Shown piece after piece: positions 28,088 to 36,804 of a stretch of DNA of 64,000 bases. Source of the DNA: Xanthobacteraceae bacterium (GTDB taxonomy: Bacteria; Pseudomonadota; Alphaproteobacteria; Rhizobiales; Xanthobacteraceae). Both the position numbers and the translations under genes were made by a program. The notes below the pieces were generated by a model that searched no databases, was not told the origin of the DNA, and saw only the letters and a program-made list of their open reading frames with translations. The stretch's first letter is position 1. The number at the start of each line of letters is the position of its first letter. The stretch is taken from contig SCUB01000010.1 of NCBI GenBank assembly GCA_004297465.1, positions 248,001 through 312,000 on the forward strand, given 5' to 3'.

Positions 28088-29134
28088 TCAGTTCGACAAC
28101 ACGAACAGCGGCTTGCCACCGGCATCCTTGACGCTCTCGGCCCAGGTCTTCTTGACGCTAGACACCACGGCCTTGGGCATCGGGATGTAGTCGAGTTCCT
28201 CGGCCGCCTTGCCGCCCTTGTCGTAGGCCCAGGCGAAGAACTTGAGCGCCTCGGTGGCGGCCGCGGCGTCCTGCGGCTGCTTGTAGAGCAGGATCCAGGT
28301 TGCCGCCGTCATCGGCCACGAGTCCGCGCCCGGCTGGTCGGACAGGATCACGCCATAGCCCGGCGCCGAATTCCAGTCGGCATTGGCGGCCGCGGCCTGG
28401 AAGCTCTTGGTTTCCGGCGTGACGGTCTTGCCGTCCTTGTTGATCATGCGGGTTTGGGTCAGCTTGCTTTGCTTGGCGTAGGCGTATTCGACATAGCCGA
28501 TGGCGCCCTTGGTCTGGCCGACATTGTTGGCGACGCCCTCGTTACCCTTGGCGCCGATGCCGGTGGGCCATTCCACCGCGGTGTTGGAGCCGACCTTGGT
28601 CTTCCAGTCGGCGCTGACCTTCGAGAGATAGTCGGTGAAATTGAAGGTGGTGCCCGAACCGTCCGAACGGTGCACGACGACGATCGCCGCCGACGGCAGC
28701 TTGACGCCGGGGTTGAGCTTCTTCAGCGCCGCGTCGTCCCAGGCCTTGATCTCGCCGAGGAAGATCTTCGCGAGCGTTGCGCCGTCGAGCACCAGCTCGT
28801 TGGCCTTGACGCCGTCGAGATTGACGACCGGCACGATGCCGCCCATCACCATCGGGAACTGGATCAGGCCGGCGCTGGCGAGATCCTCGCCCTTGAGCGG
28901 CGCATCGGAGGCGCCGAAGGTCACGGTCTTGGCCTTGATCTGCTTGATGCCGCCGCCCGAACCGATCGACTGGTAGTTCAGGCCGACGCCGGTTTCCTTT
29001 TTGTAGCTGTCCGCCCACTTGGCGTAGACCGGATAGGGGAAGGTGGCGCCGGCGCCGGAAATATCCGCGGCCTGAGCGCTTGCCGTCATGGCGGCAACGG
29101 CGCCAGCGGCGATGAGGATCTTGTGGAAATTCAC
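28088..29134 (-). CDS. pstS: Periplasmic phosphate-binding protein PstS
   Basis: A 348-residue exported protein with signal peptide (about 1-22, AAMTASAQA) and mature start [18 protein letters not shown], typical of PstS. The phosphate-contact stretches [20 protein letters not shown] and [17 protein letters not shown] are intact. It delivers Pi to PstCAB. A Pho box lies about 100 bases before the ATG. Confidence 0.97.
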   Translation of the reverse strand: MNFHKILIAAGAVAAMTASAQAADISGAGATFPYPVYAKWADSYKKETGVGLNYQSIGSGGGIKQIKAKTVTFGASDAPLKGEDLASAGLIQFPMVMGGIVPVVNLDGVKANELVLDGATLAKIFLGEIKAWDDAALKKLNPGVKLPSAAIVVVHRSDGSGTTFNFTDYLSKVSADWKTKVGSNTAVEWPTGIGAKGNEGVANNVGQTKGAIGYVEYAYAKQSKLTQTRMINKDGKTVTPETKSFQAAAANADWNSAPGYGVILSDQPGADSWPMTAATWILLYKQPQDAAAATEALKFFAWAYDKGGKAAEELDYIPMPKAVVSSVKKTWAESVKDAGGKPLFVLSN

Positions 29135-29216
29135 GGGGCTCTCTCCATCTCTGAGGCGCGGGTTTCCGGGCTCGGAAAACCGTCGCCATCACGGCTTAAT
29201 GGTCTGCCGCCATCGT

Positions 29217-29222
29217 TTTATG
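29217..29222 (-). promoter_or_regulatory. -10 element of pstS promoter
   Basis: On the minus strand CATAAA lies eight bases after the second Pho-box repeat, the usual arrangement for a PhoB-activated promoter lacking a -35. Confidence 0.55.
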
Positions 29223-29230
29223 AGAGTTCC

Positions 29231-29248
29231 GTGACAGTGAGGTGACAA
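29231..29248 (-). promoter_or_regulatory. Pho box before pstS
   Basis: On the minus strand TTGTCAC-CTCA-CTGTCAC: two 7-base direct repeats of the CTGTCAT type with a 4-base spacer, the PhoB-binding pattern. It lies between phoR and pstS, so pstS has its own PhoB-dependent promoter. Confidence 0.88.
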
Positions 29249-29280
29249 CCTAACTGTTTGAAATATCTTATTTTAATAAT

Positions 29281-30552
29281 TTAAACCGAGGCCGCCGGGA
29301 GAAAAACCGTGAAGGTGGCGCCGGCGCCCGGCGTGCTCTCGATCGCCAGCCGGCCGCGATGGCGATTGAGGATATGCTTGACCAGCGACAGGCCGAGGCC
29401 GGTGCCACCCTGGGCACGGCTTTCGCCAACGTCGACGCGGTAGAAGCGCTCGGTGAGGCGGTGCAGGTGTTCGGGGGCGATGCCGGGACCAAAATCACGC
29501 ACGCTGATGCGCGCCTCGGGTTCGCCGGCGCCGGCGCCGGCCAGCGCGATCTCGACCCGGCCGCCCGAGGCACCGTATTTGAGCGCGTTCTCGATCAGGT
29601 TCTCGACCACCCGCAGCAACTCGTCGCGGTCGCCGGGCACCATGATCGGGGCCGCCGGAACATCGACGGCGACAGTCACCTGCCGCTCGCGCGCCAGCAA
29701 TTCCAGCCCCTCCACCACCTGCCGGACGATCGTCACCAGATCGACCGGCGCTTCGGGCCGCACATGCGCGTTCAACTCGATGCGCGACAGCGACAAGAGG
29801 TCGTCGATCAGCCGCGCCATGCGCGCGGCCTGCGCGGCCATGATGGCGAGAAAGCGCTCGCGCGCCGCCGCATCGTTGCGCGCCGGACCCTGCAGCGTGT
29901 CGATGAAGCCGGACAGCGCCGCAAGCGGCGTGCGCAGTTCGTGGCTGGCGTTGGCGACGAAGTCGGCGCGCATCTCCTCGACCCGGCGCAGCGGCGTCTG
30001 ATCGTGGAAGGTCATCAGCAGGTAGCGGTCCTTGCCGCCGGGGTCGGTCACGACGACGAACGGCGTCACCGCCACCAGCATCCAGTTCTCGATCGGCACC
30101 CGCTCGTAGTATTCGGTGCGCTGGGCCTCGCCGGTGGTCATCGCCCGGTGCAGCGCGGCGATGATTTCCGGCGTCCGCAGCGCCAGCTGCGCCGGTTCGC
30201 CCCGGCGCAGCACCGGCGCCAGATCCGCCGCCAGCCGGTTGAAGGCGAGCACGCGGCCGGCGCGGTCGAGCAGCACGGTCGGTTCCGGATAGCCGCCGAC
30301 GATGGCGTTGACGATGGCGTTCTCGATGATGTCGCCGCTGCGCAGCGGGTTGGCGACGACCGGCCGGTGCATCTGCCACGGCACCAGCGCGGCGCCGACG
30401 ATGAACAGGAAGGTGATGAGCGCATATCCCGGCGCCAGCGCGCCATTGACCGCGAGCGCGATCAGCGCCATGGCCGTGACCAGGAGGATGATGGCGGCGC
30501 GCGCCAGGCGTTCGAGCAAGCCGGCGGACGGGTTACGAGCGGTATGCGCCAT
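29281..30552 (-). CDS. phoR: Phosphate regulon sensor kinase PhoR
   Basis: A 423-residue membrane histidine kinase. Two N-terminal hydrophobic segments (about 18-60) precede a PAS domain (about 90-195), then the HisKA box FVANASHELRTPLAAL and HATPase motifs NLIENALKYG, VRDFGPGIA and GGTGLGLSLVK. It phosphorylates PhoB when phosphate is scarce. The ATG at 30552 (MAHTARNPSAG) was chosen over an arginine-rich upstream extension. Order phoR-pstSCAB-phoU-phoB is the usual one in Hyphomicrobiales. Confidence 0.95.
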   Translation of the reverse strand: MAHTARNPSAGLLERLARAAIILLVTAMALIALAVNGALAPGYALITFLFIVGAALVPWQMHRPVVANPLRSGDIIENAIVNAIVGGYPEPTVLLDRAGRVLAFNRLAADLAPVLRRGEPAQLALRTPEIIAALHRAMTTGEAQRTEYYERVPIENWMLVAVTPFVVVTDPGGKDRYLLMTFHDQTPLRRVEEMRADFVANASHELRTPLAALSGFIDTLQGPARNDAAARERFLAIMAAQAARMARLIDDLLSLSRIELNAHVRPEAPVDLVTIVRQVVEGLELLARERQVTVAVDVPAAPIMVPGDRDELLRVVENLIENALKYGASGGRVEIALAGAGAGEPEARISVRDFGPGIAPEHLHRLTERFYRVDVGESRAQGGTGLGLSLVKHILNRHRGRLAIESTPGAGATFTVFLPAASV

Positions 30553-30565
30553 CGTCAAGCGACCG

Positions 30566-30577
30566 TTTGCATGCAAA
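30566..30577. promoter_or_regulatory. Palindrome TTTGCATGCAAA before phoR
   Basis: A perfect 12-base palindrome centred 19 bases before the phoR ATG. It could be an operator for an unidentified regulator; half-sites resemble TTGCA-type motifs seen also before pccR. Confidence 0.45.
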
Positions 30578-30604
30578 ATGGAAAATCGTCTCGCCGCATC
30601 ATAG

Positions 30605-31651
30605 CTAAACGGAATCCGTTTCGCGCGGCAGCGGCGTGCGCGGCGGCGCCTCCTGGCCATCGGGCACGGCGCCGATCGCGCGCGCCGCCTTCACTCCGGA
30701 CATCATCTCCCGCGTCGCCAGAATGGCGAGCGATATGATGAACGGCGTCAGGTAATACAGCACGCGGAACAAAAGCAGCCCCGCGAGCAGTTCCTCCTTG
30801 TCGAACTGCCACAGCCCCACCATCATCGCCGCGTCGAACACGCCGAGCCCGCCGGGCGAATGGCTGGCAAATCCCAACAGGGTCGCCGACACGAAGATCA
30901 CCGCGATGGTGATGAAGTCGATGAACGGCTCATCGGGCACCAGCATGTACATCGCCAGCGCGCAGAAGCTGAGATCGACGATGCCGATGGCGACCTGCAG
31001 CAGCGTCAGCGGACCACCCGGCAGCCGCACGCTCAGCTGCGCGCCGCCGATGATGCGCGGCGCGATCCACACCCACGCCACATAGGTGACGAGGACGGCG
31101 AGGACAGCAACGGCGAATACGCGATTGAGCCAGGGCGGCAGCTGGTCGATCGAGGAGGCCGCCTCCGGCTGATAGAGGATGCCGATGCCGAGCATCGCCG
31201 CATTGCCCAGCCAGAACGTTACCCCGGCGATGAAGCACAACTTGGCGACCTCGACGGCATCGAGATTCCAGGCCGAATAGATGCGATAGCGCACCGCGCC
31301 GCCGGTGAACACGCTGGCGCCGACATTGTGCCCCACCGAGTAACTGGTGAATCCCGCCAGCGCGGCGATGCGGTAGGGCACGTCGGACCGTCCGATGGTG
31401 CGCAGCGCGAACAGGTCATAGAAGGTCAGCGTGAAATAGCCGAGCACGACGAACAGGCCGGCCAGCAGGACATGAACCGGCTGGGTTTCGCGCAGCGCAT
31501 TGATGACATTGTCGACGTCGATATCCTTGACGATATGGTAAAGGATGTAAGCCGCGACCGCGATGATCGTGATGCTGAGTGCAACGCCGATCTTGTTCAG
31601 GAGCTGGCTTTCGCGCAGGAAAACAACCGTCCTGCGGAGTGCTGGGAGCAT
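30605..31651 (-). CDS. Lysylphosphatidylglycerol synthase-type (YbhN/UPF0104) membrane protein
   Basis: A 348-residue polytopic membrane protein of the family sharing the flippase-like membrane domain of MprF. About eight hydrophobic segments are seen, with family-like pieces YSVGHNVGASVFTGGAVRYR and ATLLGFASHSPGGLGVFDAA. The soluble aminoacyl-transferase domain of MprF is absent. A role in lipid or isoprenoid-linked transport is possible but not shown. The ATG at 31651 has CGAGG five bases upstream; a GTG at 31678 would add nine residues. It precedes phoR on the same strand by about 50 bases. Confidence 0.82.
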   Translation of the reverse strand: MLPALRRTVVFLRESQLLNKIGVALSITIIAVAAYILYHIVKDIDVDNVINALRETQPVHVLLAGLFVVLGYFTLTFYDLFALRTIGRSDVPYRIAALAGFTSYSVGHNVGASVFTGGAVRYRIYSAWNLDAVEVAKLCFIAGVTFWLGNAAMLGIGILYQPEAASSIDQLPPWLNRVFAVAVLAVLVTYVAWVWIAPRIIGGAQLSVRLPGGPLTLLQVAIGIVDLSFCALAMYMLVPDEPFIDFITIAVIFVSATLLGFASHSPGGLGVFDAAMMVGLWQFDKEELLAGLLLFRVLYYLTPFIISLAILATREMMSGVKAARAIGAVPDGQEAPPRTPLPRETDSV

Positions 31652-31802
31652 TTCAACCTCGATCGGGCTCTGTTGCACTGCCCGTCCCGGGTTCCGGTCT
31701 AGCAGAATGCTCGAAAGGCCGCGAGGGCCAGCCGTCCGGTTATGGCCCCATCTTTTGTCGCAGAATGAATCCAGGCCGAATCCCTGTCAGGTCGCGGACG
31801 GC

Positions 31803-32105
31803 TTAGACCGCCTTGTTGGCATGATGGCGGGCGATCAGCGCGCCGCGCAGCGCCGAACCGGCGCTACAGCCGGCGAGATAGACGATCAGCAGCATCATGG
31901 CGAGATCGAGCCAGTAGCCGAACTGTCCCGGCACCAGCCGCGCCAGCGCCGCGACCAGTGCAACGGCGACGAGCGCGGCAAGGCGGCGGAACGCGGCAAC
32001 CGACAGGCCCTCGCCGCGTTGCACCACCGCCACCCATCCCATGGCCAGCCCGAGCAGCAGCGCCCCCAGCATCCAGCCCCAGTGGAATGTCACGATGTAG
32101 GTCAT
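31803..32105 (-). CDS. Small hydrophobic membrane protein
   Basis: A 100-residue protein with about three hydrophobic segments (near 8-28, 42-60 and 65-85), a single Cys in AGCSAGSALRG and a basic C-terminus. I do not recognise a named family. It starts 9 bases after the OmpA-family gene, so the two are co-transcribed and may work together in the envelope. Confidence 0.7.
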   Translation of the reverse strand: MTYIVTFHWGWMLGALLLGLAMGWVAVVQRGEGLSVAAFRRLAALVAVALVAALARLVPGQFGYWLDLAMMLLIVYLAGCSAGSALRGALIARHHANKAV

Positions 32106-32114
32106 CGTCCGCCC

Positions 32115-33512
32115 CTATTCGACCGTGAATTCGATGCGGCGGTTTAGCGCCTTGCCGTCTTCGCTATCATTGGACGCCACCGGCCGGGAGCGTCCGTAAC
32201 CCACCGGCTTGAGGTGGTCCGCGGCGATGCCGGCCTTGGCGAGATAGTCGGCGACCGCCTTCGCCCGCCGCTCCGACAGCGCCATGTTGGCCTGGTCGTC
32301 GCCGTCGGCATCGGTATGGCCGGCGATCACCAGCGTGGCCTGCGGGCAGCGCAGGGCCACCTCCACAAGATTGTCGAGCAGCCCGACGGAATCCCGCTCG
32401 ATGGCGGCGCGGCCGGATTCAAACAGAATCCTGCCCTTGCCGAGAAGTTCGCCGAACAGTTGCTGACAGATCGCCGGATCGACATTGCCGGCCGGCGGTT
32501 TCACCGAGATGTCCGCGCCGGCCTGCCAGCCTTGCGGCAGCTGGGGGCCCAGTCCGCCGCGGATCTGCTCGGCGGCGACCGGATAAAGCGCGTCGCCCGA
32601 CAGCTTGACGGTGCGGTCGGACATGACCAGCGAGCCGGTGCTCAGACGCGACAATTCGCCCAGCGCCGCGGCCGCGGCGGCGGCGAAATTGGCCGGCGCG
32701 CCGATGCTGGCCTTGAGGTTGTCGACGATCTTCTCGTTGAAGAACTTGCGCCGGGCGGCGGCGATCAGCGCGGCGTGGCTGGCGTTGTCGGGCACCACGC
32801 CGGATAGCGTGAGCGTGGCGGCGACCGGATCCTTGTTGGCCTGAAATATGTAAGGCGGCGCCCGCACGGCGTTTTCCGCCACCGTGAAGCCTTCCGGCAG
32901 GCCGCCCAGCGCCGCCGCGATGGCTTCACGGCCGCCCAGCTCCCGCGCCATGCCGGCGAGGCTGACTTGCGTGCCGGCCAGCTGCACCTGGCCTTCCTTG
33001 AGCCGGCCAAGCTGCTCGATGAGCAGCACCGCGGCGGCATCGAAGCGCGGCGGCGCGCCGCGCCCGAACGCCATTTCGTCGGCGATCTCGACCCCGCCGG
33101 CCACACCGCGCGCGGCCTCCGCAAGCCGGCTCCGTGTCGCCGGCAGCGGCACGGAGCCGCGCAGGATCAGCCGCGCCACCTCGCGCTGCGCCGACCAGGT
33201 GAAGGGTTCGGCCCGAGGCACCAGCCGGGTGCGGTCGGTCACCAGCCGCACCCCCGGCACCAGTCCCGCCATGGCGACGGCGCTGCGGCGGCCCTCTTCG
33301 GAAAAGGCCTCGGCAGCCAGCGTCAGGTCACGGCCGGCCACTTCGATCCGGGTCTTGTCGAGTACCGCCTCTTTCAGCGTGGCGGCGGTCCGCTCCCTGA
33401 GGTCGCGCTCCACCGCGCCGCCCTGGGTCCAGGCCGCTGCGACCCAGATCACGGCAAGGGGCACCAGGCCGGGCCACCACTTGCGCATCAGTCCGGGTTC
33501 GAAAGTCCACAT
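32115..33512 (-). CDS. OmpA-family protein with BON-like repeats
   Basis: A 465-residue envelope protein. An N-terminal membrane anchor or signal (about 10-30, WWPGLVPLAVIWVAAAW) is followed by BON-like alpha/beta repeats (about 35-130 and 210-330, with ATLTLSGVVPDNASHAALIAAA), and a C-terminal OmpA peptidoglycan-binding domain (about 350-465) with ILFESGRAAI, AGHTDADGDDQANMALSERR and GYGRSRPVASN. It should tether the inner membrane or periplasmic partners to peptidoglycan. The anchor is not cleaved as a lipoprotein (no lipobox). It is followed at once by a small membrane protein. Confidence 0.85.
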   Translation of the reverse strand: MWTFEPGLMRKWWPGLVPLAVIWVAAAWTQGGAVERDLRERTAATLKEAVLDKTRIEVAGRDLTLAAEAFSEEGRRSAVAMAGLVPGVRLVTDRTRLVPRAEPFTWSAQREVARLILRGSVPLPATRSRLAEAARGVAGGVEIADEMAFGRGAPPRFDAAAVLLIEQLGRLKEGQVQLAGTQVSLAGMARELGGREAIAAALGGLPEGFTVAENAVRAPPYIFQANKDPVAATLTLSGVVPDNASHAALIAAARRKFFNEKIVDNLKASIGAPANFAAAAAAALGELSRLSTGSLVMSDRTVKLSGDALYPVAAEQIRGGLGPQLPQGWQAGADISVKPPAGNVDPAICQQLFGELLGKGRILFESGRAAIERDSVGLLDNLVEVALRCPQATLVIAGHTDADGDDQANMALSERRAKAVADYLAKAGIAADHLKPVGYGRSRPVASNDSEDGKALNRRIEFTVE

Positions 33513-33617
33513 GTGGCGATCCCCGACGCTTGCTGTCGTGACACGAAGCGAGAGCGAGAGAAATCAAACCACCGGCATGGTGTCAAATTGGATTTGCCAA
33601 AACGGCCGGCGCCCCGC

Positions 33618-34232
33618 TCACTCGCCACGGGATCGCCGCCCGGCCCCGAGCCGCGCCAGCCCCTGTTCAAGCAGGCGCGGCAGATGCGGCGGCAACGTCA
33701 GCCGCAGCGCATAGTCGTGCCCGGCCGGCGACATTTTCCGCCAGGACTTGGCCAGGATGTCGGCCAGCTTGGCCGGGTCGGATTTTTCCTCGAACGCGCT
33801 GAAATAGTGCTCGATGAACACCGCGCACGCGACGTCCTCGAGCGCCTGGGCTTCGGCATCGTCCCTGAGATGCTCCTTGCGGACCAGCGCGCCGACACGG
33901 GCGATGTCGTCCCCGCCGTAACCGGCGGCGGCCATCAGCTCGCCGAGACGGCGGGCATGGAAGACCTTGAGATCGTTGCGCCAGCGCAGGTAACCGGCCC
34001 GGCCTTCGGGATAGCTCTTGCGCGGGCTGGTCCAGCGCTCGATATGCTGGCCGCGCGCGGCGATGAGCAGATGCTCGCTGGCGTCGGGCCTGAAGCGCAT
34101 CAGCGTGGCGCTCATGCGCTGCCCATAGACCAGCGCCGCCGGCAGGCTCTCGCCCCCGACGTCGATCCGCTCCGGGTCGGCGGCGTTGGCGGCGTCGATG
34201 GCGGCGATGATGGCCTGTTCGCGCGGAGTCAG
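33618..34232 (-). CDS. DUF4202-type protein, probable CTG start
   Basis: A cytoplasmic protein of about 204 residues that looks like DUF4202: family-like pieces are HLLIAARGQHIERWTSPRKS, AGYLRWRNDLKVFHARRLGE and LEDVACAVFIEHYF. The HD-like run of His residues suggests metal binding, but function is unknown. The first in-frame ATG (34115) would remove about 39 residues that fit the family N-terminus (QAIIAAIDAANAADPERID). No ATG, GTG or TTG exists in that stretch. A CTG at 34232 has GGAGG five bases upstream and is the best start. The N-terminal limit is therefore uncertain. Confidence 0.75.
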   Translation of the reverse strand: MTPREQAIIAAIDAANAADPERIDVGGESLPAALVYGQRMSATLMRFRPDASEHLLIAARGQHIERWTSPRKSYPEGRAGYLRWRNDLKVFHARRLGELMAAAGYGGDDIARVGALVRKEHLRDDAEAQALEDVACAVFIEHYFSAFEEKSDPAKLADILAKSWRKMSPAGHDYALRLTLPPHLPRLLEQGLARLGAGRRSRGE

Positions 34233-34253
34233 GGCAGCCTCCAGAAGTGACAG

Positions 34254-34341
34254 AAACCGGTACCCACTTTTGCGGAATACGCGTTAGTAGCCGGCGCGTA
34301 TTCCAATCGCAAAACCGGTACCCACTTTTGCGGAATACGCG
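34254..34341. repeat. Pair of 30-base direct repeats with internal hairpin
   Basis: The same 30-base unit, beginning AAACCGGTACCCACTTTTGC and ending GGAATACGCG, occurs at 34254-34283 and 34312-34341. Between them CGCGTATTCC (34295-34304) is the inverse of the first unit's end (34274-34283), giving a 10-base-pair hairpin. The unit belongs to a repeat family I know from Bradyrhizobium-type genomes. It lies between the divergent DUF4202 and epimerase genes. Confidence 0.85.
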
Positions 34342-34389
34342 CTATGGAACCAGACTATGCCGCGGATCGCAAAACAGGAACAGGCACGC

Positions 34390-35298
34390 ATGACGAGGCT
34401 GGTCGTGCTCGGGCTGGGCTATACGGCCCGGTATTACGTTGCCCATGGCGCCAAGCGCTGGGACACCATCGCCGCCACGGTGCGCGACGGCGCGAGCGCG
34501 GCGGCGCTGACCGGCGAAGGTCTCGGCGGGCGAGGCGTCGAGGTGATGCCGTTCGACGGCGCGGGCGCGTCCGAGCGGTTACGCGCGGCCATCCGCGATG
34601 CGACCGCGCTGCTGGTTTCGATTCCGCCGGCCGGCAGCGATGACCCGGTGCTGCGCGTGCTCGGCGACACGCTGGCAGAGGCCCGCCGGCTGCGCTGCGT
34701 GGTCTATCTCTCCACCGTCGGCGTCTATGGCGACCGCGATGGCGCCTGGGTCGACGAGACCGCGACGCCACAACCGGCCTCGGCACGCAGCCGCGCGCGC
34801 GCCGAGGCCGAGCGCGCATGGCTGGCGTACGGCGCAAGGCAGAACGTGCCGGTGGCGCTCCTGCGCCTGGCCGGCATCTACGGTCCCGGCCGCAGCGCGC
34901 TCGACAGCCTCGCCGAGGGCACCGCCAAGCGCATCGTCAAGCCCGGACAGGTGTTCAATCGCATCCACGTCGCCGACATCGCGCAGGCCATCGACGCGGC
35001 CTTCGCGCGCGCCGCCAGCGGCCCCTTCAACCTGTGCGACGACGAGCCGGCGCCGCCGCAGGATGTCGTCGCCTACGCCGCCAGGCTGATGGGCATGACG
35101 CCGCCGCCGGAAGTGACGTTCGAAGCCGCGCGGGCCACGCTGCCGCCGATGGCGCTGAGCTTCTATGGCGAGAACAAGCGCGTCGGCAATGCCCGCCTCA
35201 AGCGCGAGCTTGGCGTGACCTTGCGCTATCCGAGTTACCGCGAGGGACTGGCCGCGCTCGCCGCGGACAGGACCGTCAGTCGCGCCGGCGCGAAATGA
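34390..35298 (+). CDS. NAD(P)-binding epimerase/SDR-like protein
   Basis: A 302-residue extended-SDR-like protein. The Rossmann motif is VLGLGYTARYY (glycine pattern GxGxxA), followed by VVYLSTVGVYG, the sugar-epimerase style LRLAGIYGPGRS and FNRIHVADIAQAI. It resembles YeeZ-type nucleoside-diphosphate-sugar epimerase relatives, whose substrates are unknown. The ATG at 34390 begins directly at the fold. Its last 23 bases overlap the convergent methyltransferase gene. Confidence 0.83.
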   Translation: MTRLVVLGLGYTARYYVAHGAKRWDTIAATVRDGASAAALTGEGLGGRGVEVMPFDGAGASERLRAAIRDATALLVSIPPAGSDDPVLRVLGDTLAEARRLRCVVYLSTVGVYGDRDGAWVDETATPQPASARSRARAEAERAWLAYGARQNVPVALLRLAGIYGPGRSALDSLAEGTAKRIVKPGQVFNRIHVADIAQAIDAAFARAASGPFNLCDDEPAPPQDVVAYAARLMGMTPPPEVTFEAARATLPPMALSFYGENKRVGNARLKRELGVTLRYPSYREGLAALAADRTVSRAGAK

Positions 35299-36658
35299 CG
35301 TAGGATTCGTCGTAGAACCACAGGCCGCTATGCTGGCGCAGCACCTCGCGGGTGACGTCGAGATAGCGGCCGCTCTGCGCGACTTCCGTCAGCCGCTCGT
35401 CCTCCACCTGCCCGACATAGATCGCCGCGTTCCAGGCCGCGAACAGGATCGAGGTGCCGATCGATCCGGCGACCTCGTTGGGCAGCGTCTCCAGGTCGTA
35501 GCGGAATATCGAGCGGCTGTCGGAATAGGCGTTGAAGTTGAGCGCGCGGGCCGCCGAGCCGAGTTCGTGCTTGACCGCGTGCAGGATGTCATGCCGGTTG
35601 GTGATGAACGGATTTTCGCCCGGCCACAGCGCGTCGATGATCTCCATGCCGGGATCGTGGCCATAGGAATGGATGCCGATCAGCCGTCCGCCCGGCCGCA
35701 GCGCGCGCGCCAGCGGCGCGATGATGCGCCGCGCCTTGAACTGGGCCGACGAACGGGCGCGGTAGGGCTGCGAGGCGATGATGAGATCGAAGTTGGCCTC
35801 GGTGCGCCCCGGACGGGGAATGATGGGATCGAGCAGGAAACGGTGATCCTCGCGGTAGAGCACGACGGCGATCGGCCGCTCATACACCGGGTTGCCGGAC
35901 TTCGGACTGATGCTGGCGCGCCAGCTCTGGTCGAGGAACGGCCGCAGCTCGGTGATCTGGGCCTCGAACTCCGCCGCGGTGGTGCCGGTCAGCGGCACCT
36001 CGCGCCACACCATGCTGGTGGCCGCCGCCGACGAATTGGCGCTCAGCCATGGCGCCTCGGAATAATACATGTTGGTGAGCACCATGACGCTCGCCGGATG
36101 CTCGGCCAGGCGATCGGGAATCTTGTCGAGGGTCAGCCGCGCATCCTCCAGGCTGATCTCCTTGGCCGCGATATAGAACGGCATGTGCGGGAAGCGGCCG
36201 TGCATGGCGCGCACCACGCGCGACAGCACCGTGCCGTCGCCGGCGCCGGCATCGAAGATGCGCACAGCGGGCGGCCGCGGATGGATGCTGGCGAGTTCCA
36301 GCGCCACGCGCTGGGCGATGACGCGCTTTTCGCTGCAGGTGTTGACGAACAGCAGGTATTTCTGCCGGTTGTCGAAGAACCGGAAATTGCCCTGCGGGTT
36401 GCGCACGTCGGCGTCGCGGGCCGGCCGCGGCGACACCGCCATCGGGCCGTCGAGCGCCGGCAGCGGATCGACCGCGCCCGGCTGCTCGGTGAGGAAGCCG
36501 TGAATGCGCTCCAGCGTGTCGGTGGTGATGCGCCGGCCCTCGCGCAGCCGCTGCACCAGCTTGCCGTCATTGACCGCGCGGCGGCCGAAGGTGGATTCGG
36601 CGATGCCCGTGCGCCGGCAATAGTCGACAATCTCGCCAAGCAGCGGCTCGTTTTTCAT
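35276..36658 (-). CDS. HTH-containing SAM-dependent methyltransferase-like protein
   Basis: A 460-residue protein. Residues 1-60 look like a small DNA-binding domain (ESTFGRRAVNDGKLVQRLRE, GRRITTDTLERIHGFL), a pattern seen in alphaproteobacterial prophage-type regulators. A low-complexity link follows, then a class I methyltransferase fold from about 100 with motif I IFDAGAGDGTVLSRV and a later LIIASQPYRA. The C-terminal half (about 350-460) may be a substrate domain. I do not recognise a named family or substrate. Neighbours (epimerase, dioxygenase) give no pathway. A longer open frame upstream is shadow of the dioxygenase gene. Confidence 0.7.
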   Translation of the reverse strand: MKNEPLLGEIVDYCRRTGIAESTFGRRAVNDGKLVQRLREGRRITTDTLERIHGFLTEQPGAVDPLPALDGPMAVSPRPARDADVRNPQGNFRFFDNRQKYLLFVNTCSEKRVIAQRVALELASIHPRPPAVRIFDAGAGDGTVLSRVVRAMHGRFPHMPFYIAAKEISLEDARLTLDKIPDRLAEHPASVMVLTNMYYSEAPWLSANSSAAATSMVWREVPLTGTTAAEFEAQITELRPFLDQSWRASISPKSGNPVYERPIAVVLYREDHRFLLDPIIPRPGRTEANFDLIIASQPYRARSSAQFKARRIIAPLARALRPGGRLIGIHSYGHDPGMEIIDALWPGENPFITNRHDILHAVKHELGSAARALNFNAYSDSRSIFRYDLETLPNEVAGSIGTSILFAAWNAAIYVGQVEDERLTEVAQSGRYLDVTREVLRQHSGLWFYDESYVISRRRD

Positions 36659-36720
36659 GGGAGCGATTAGATAAAGCGTGGTCCTGCCTGTCAATCGGCC
36701 CCGCGGGTCCCCGGAAATGC

Positions 36721-36751
36721 AAAACGGCGGCGGGATCGCATCCCGCCGCCG
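36721..36751 (-). terminator. Terminator after extradiol dioxygenase gene
   Basis: A 12-base-pair stem (36725-36736 with 36740-36751) with a CGC loop; on the minus strand it is followed by TTTTGCATTT. It lies about 55 bases after the dioxygenase stop and before the methyltransferase start. Confidence 0.65.
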
Positions 36752-36804
36752 CCTTGTCGCGTCGATGCCGGTCCGGAGCCGGCCGAAAAACTCAGTGCGA
36801 AAAC

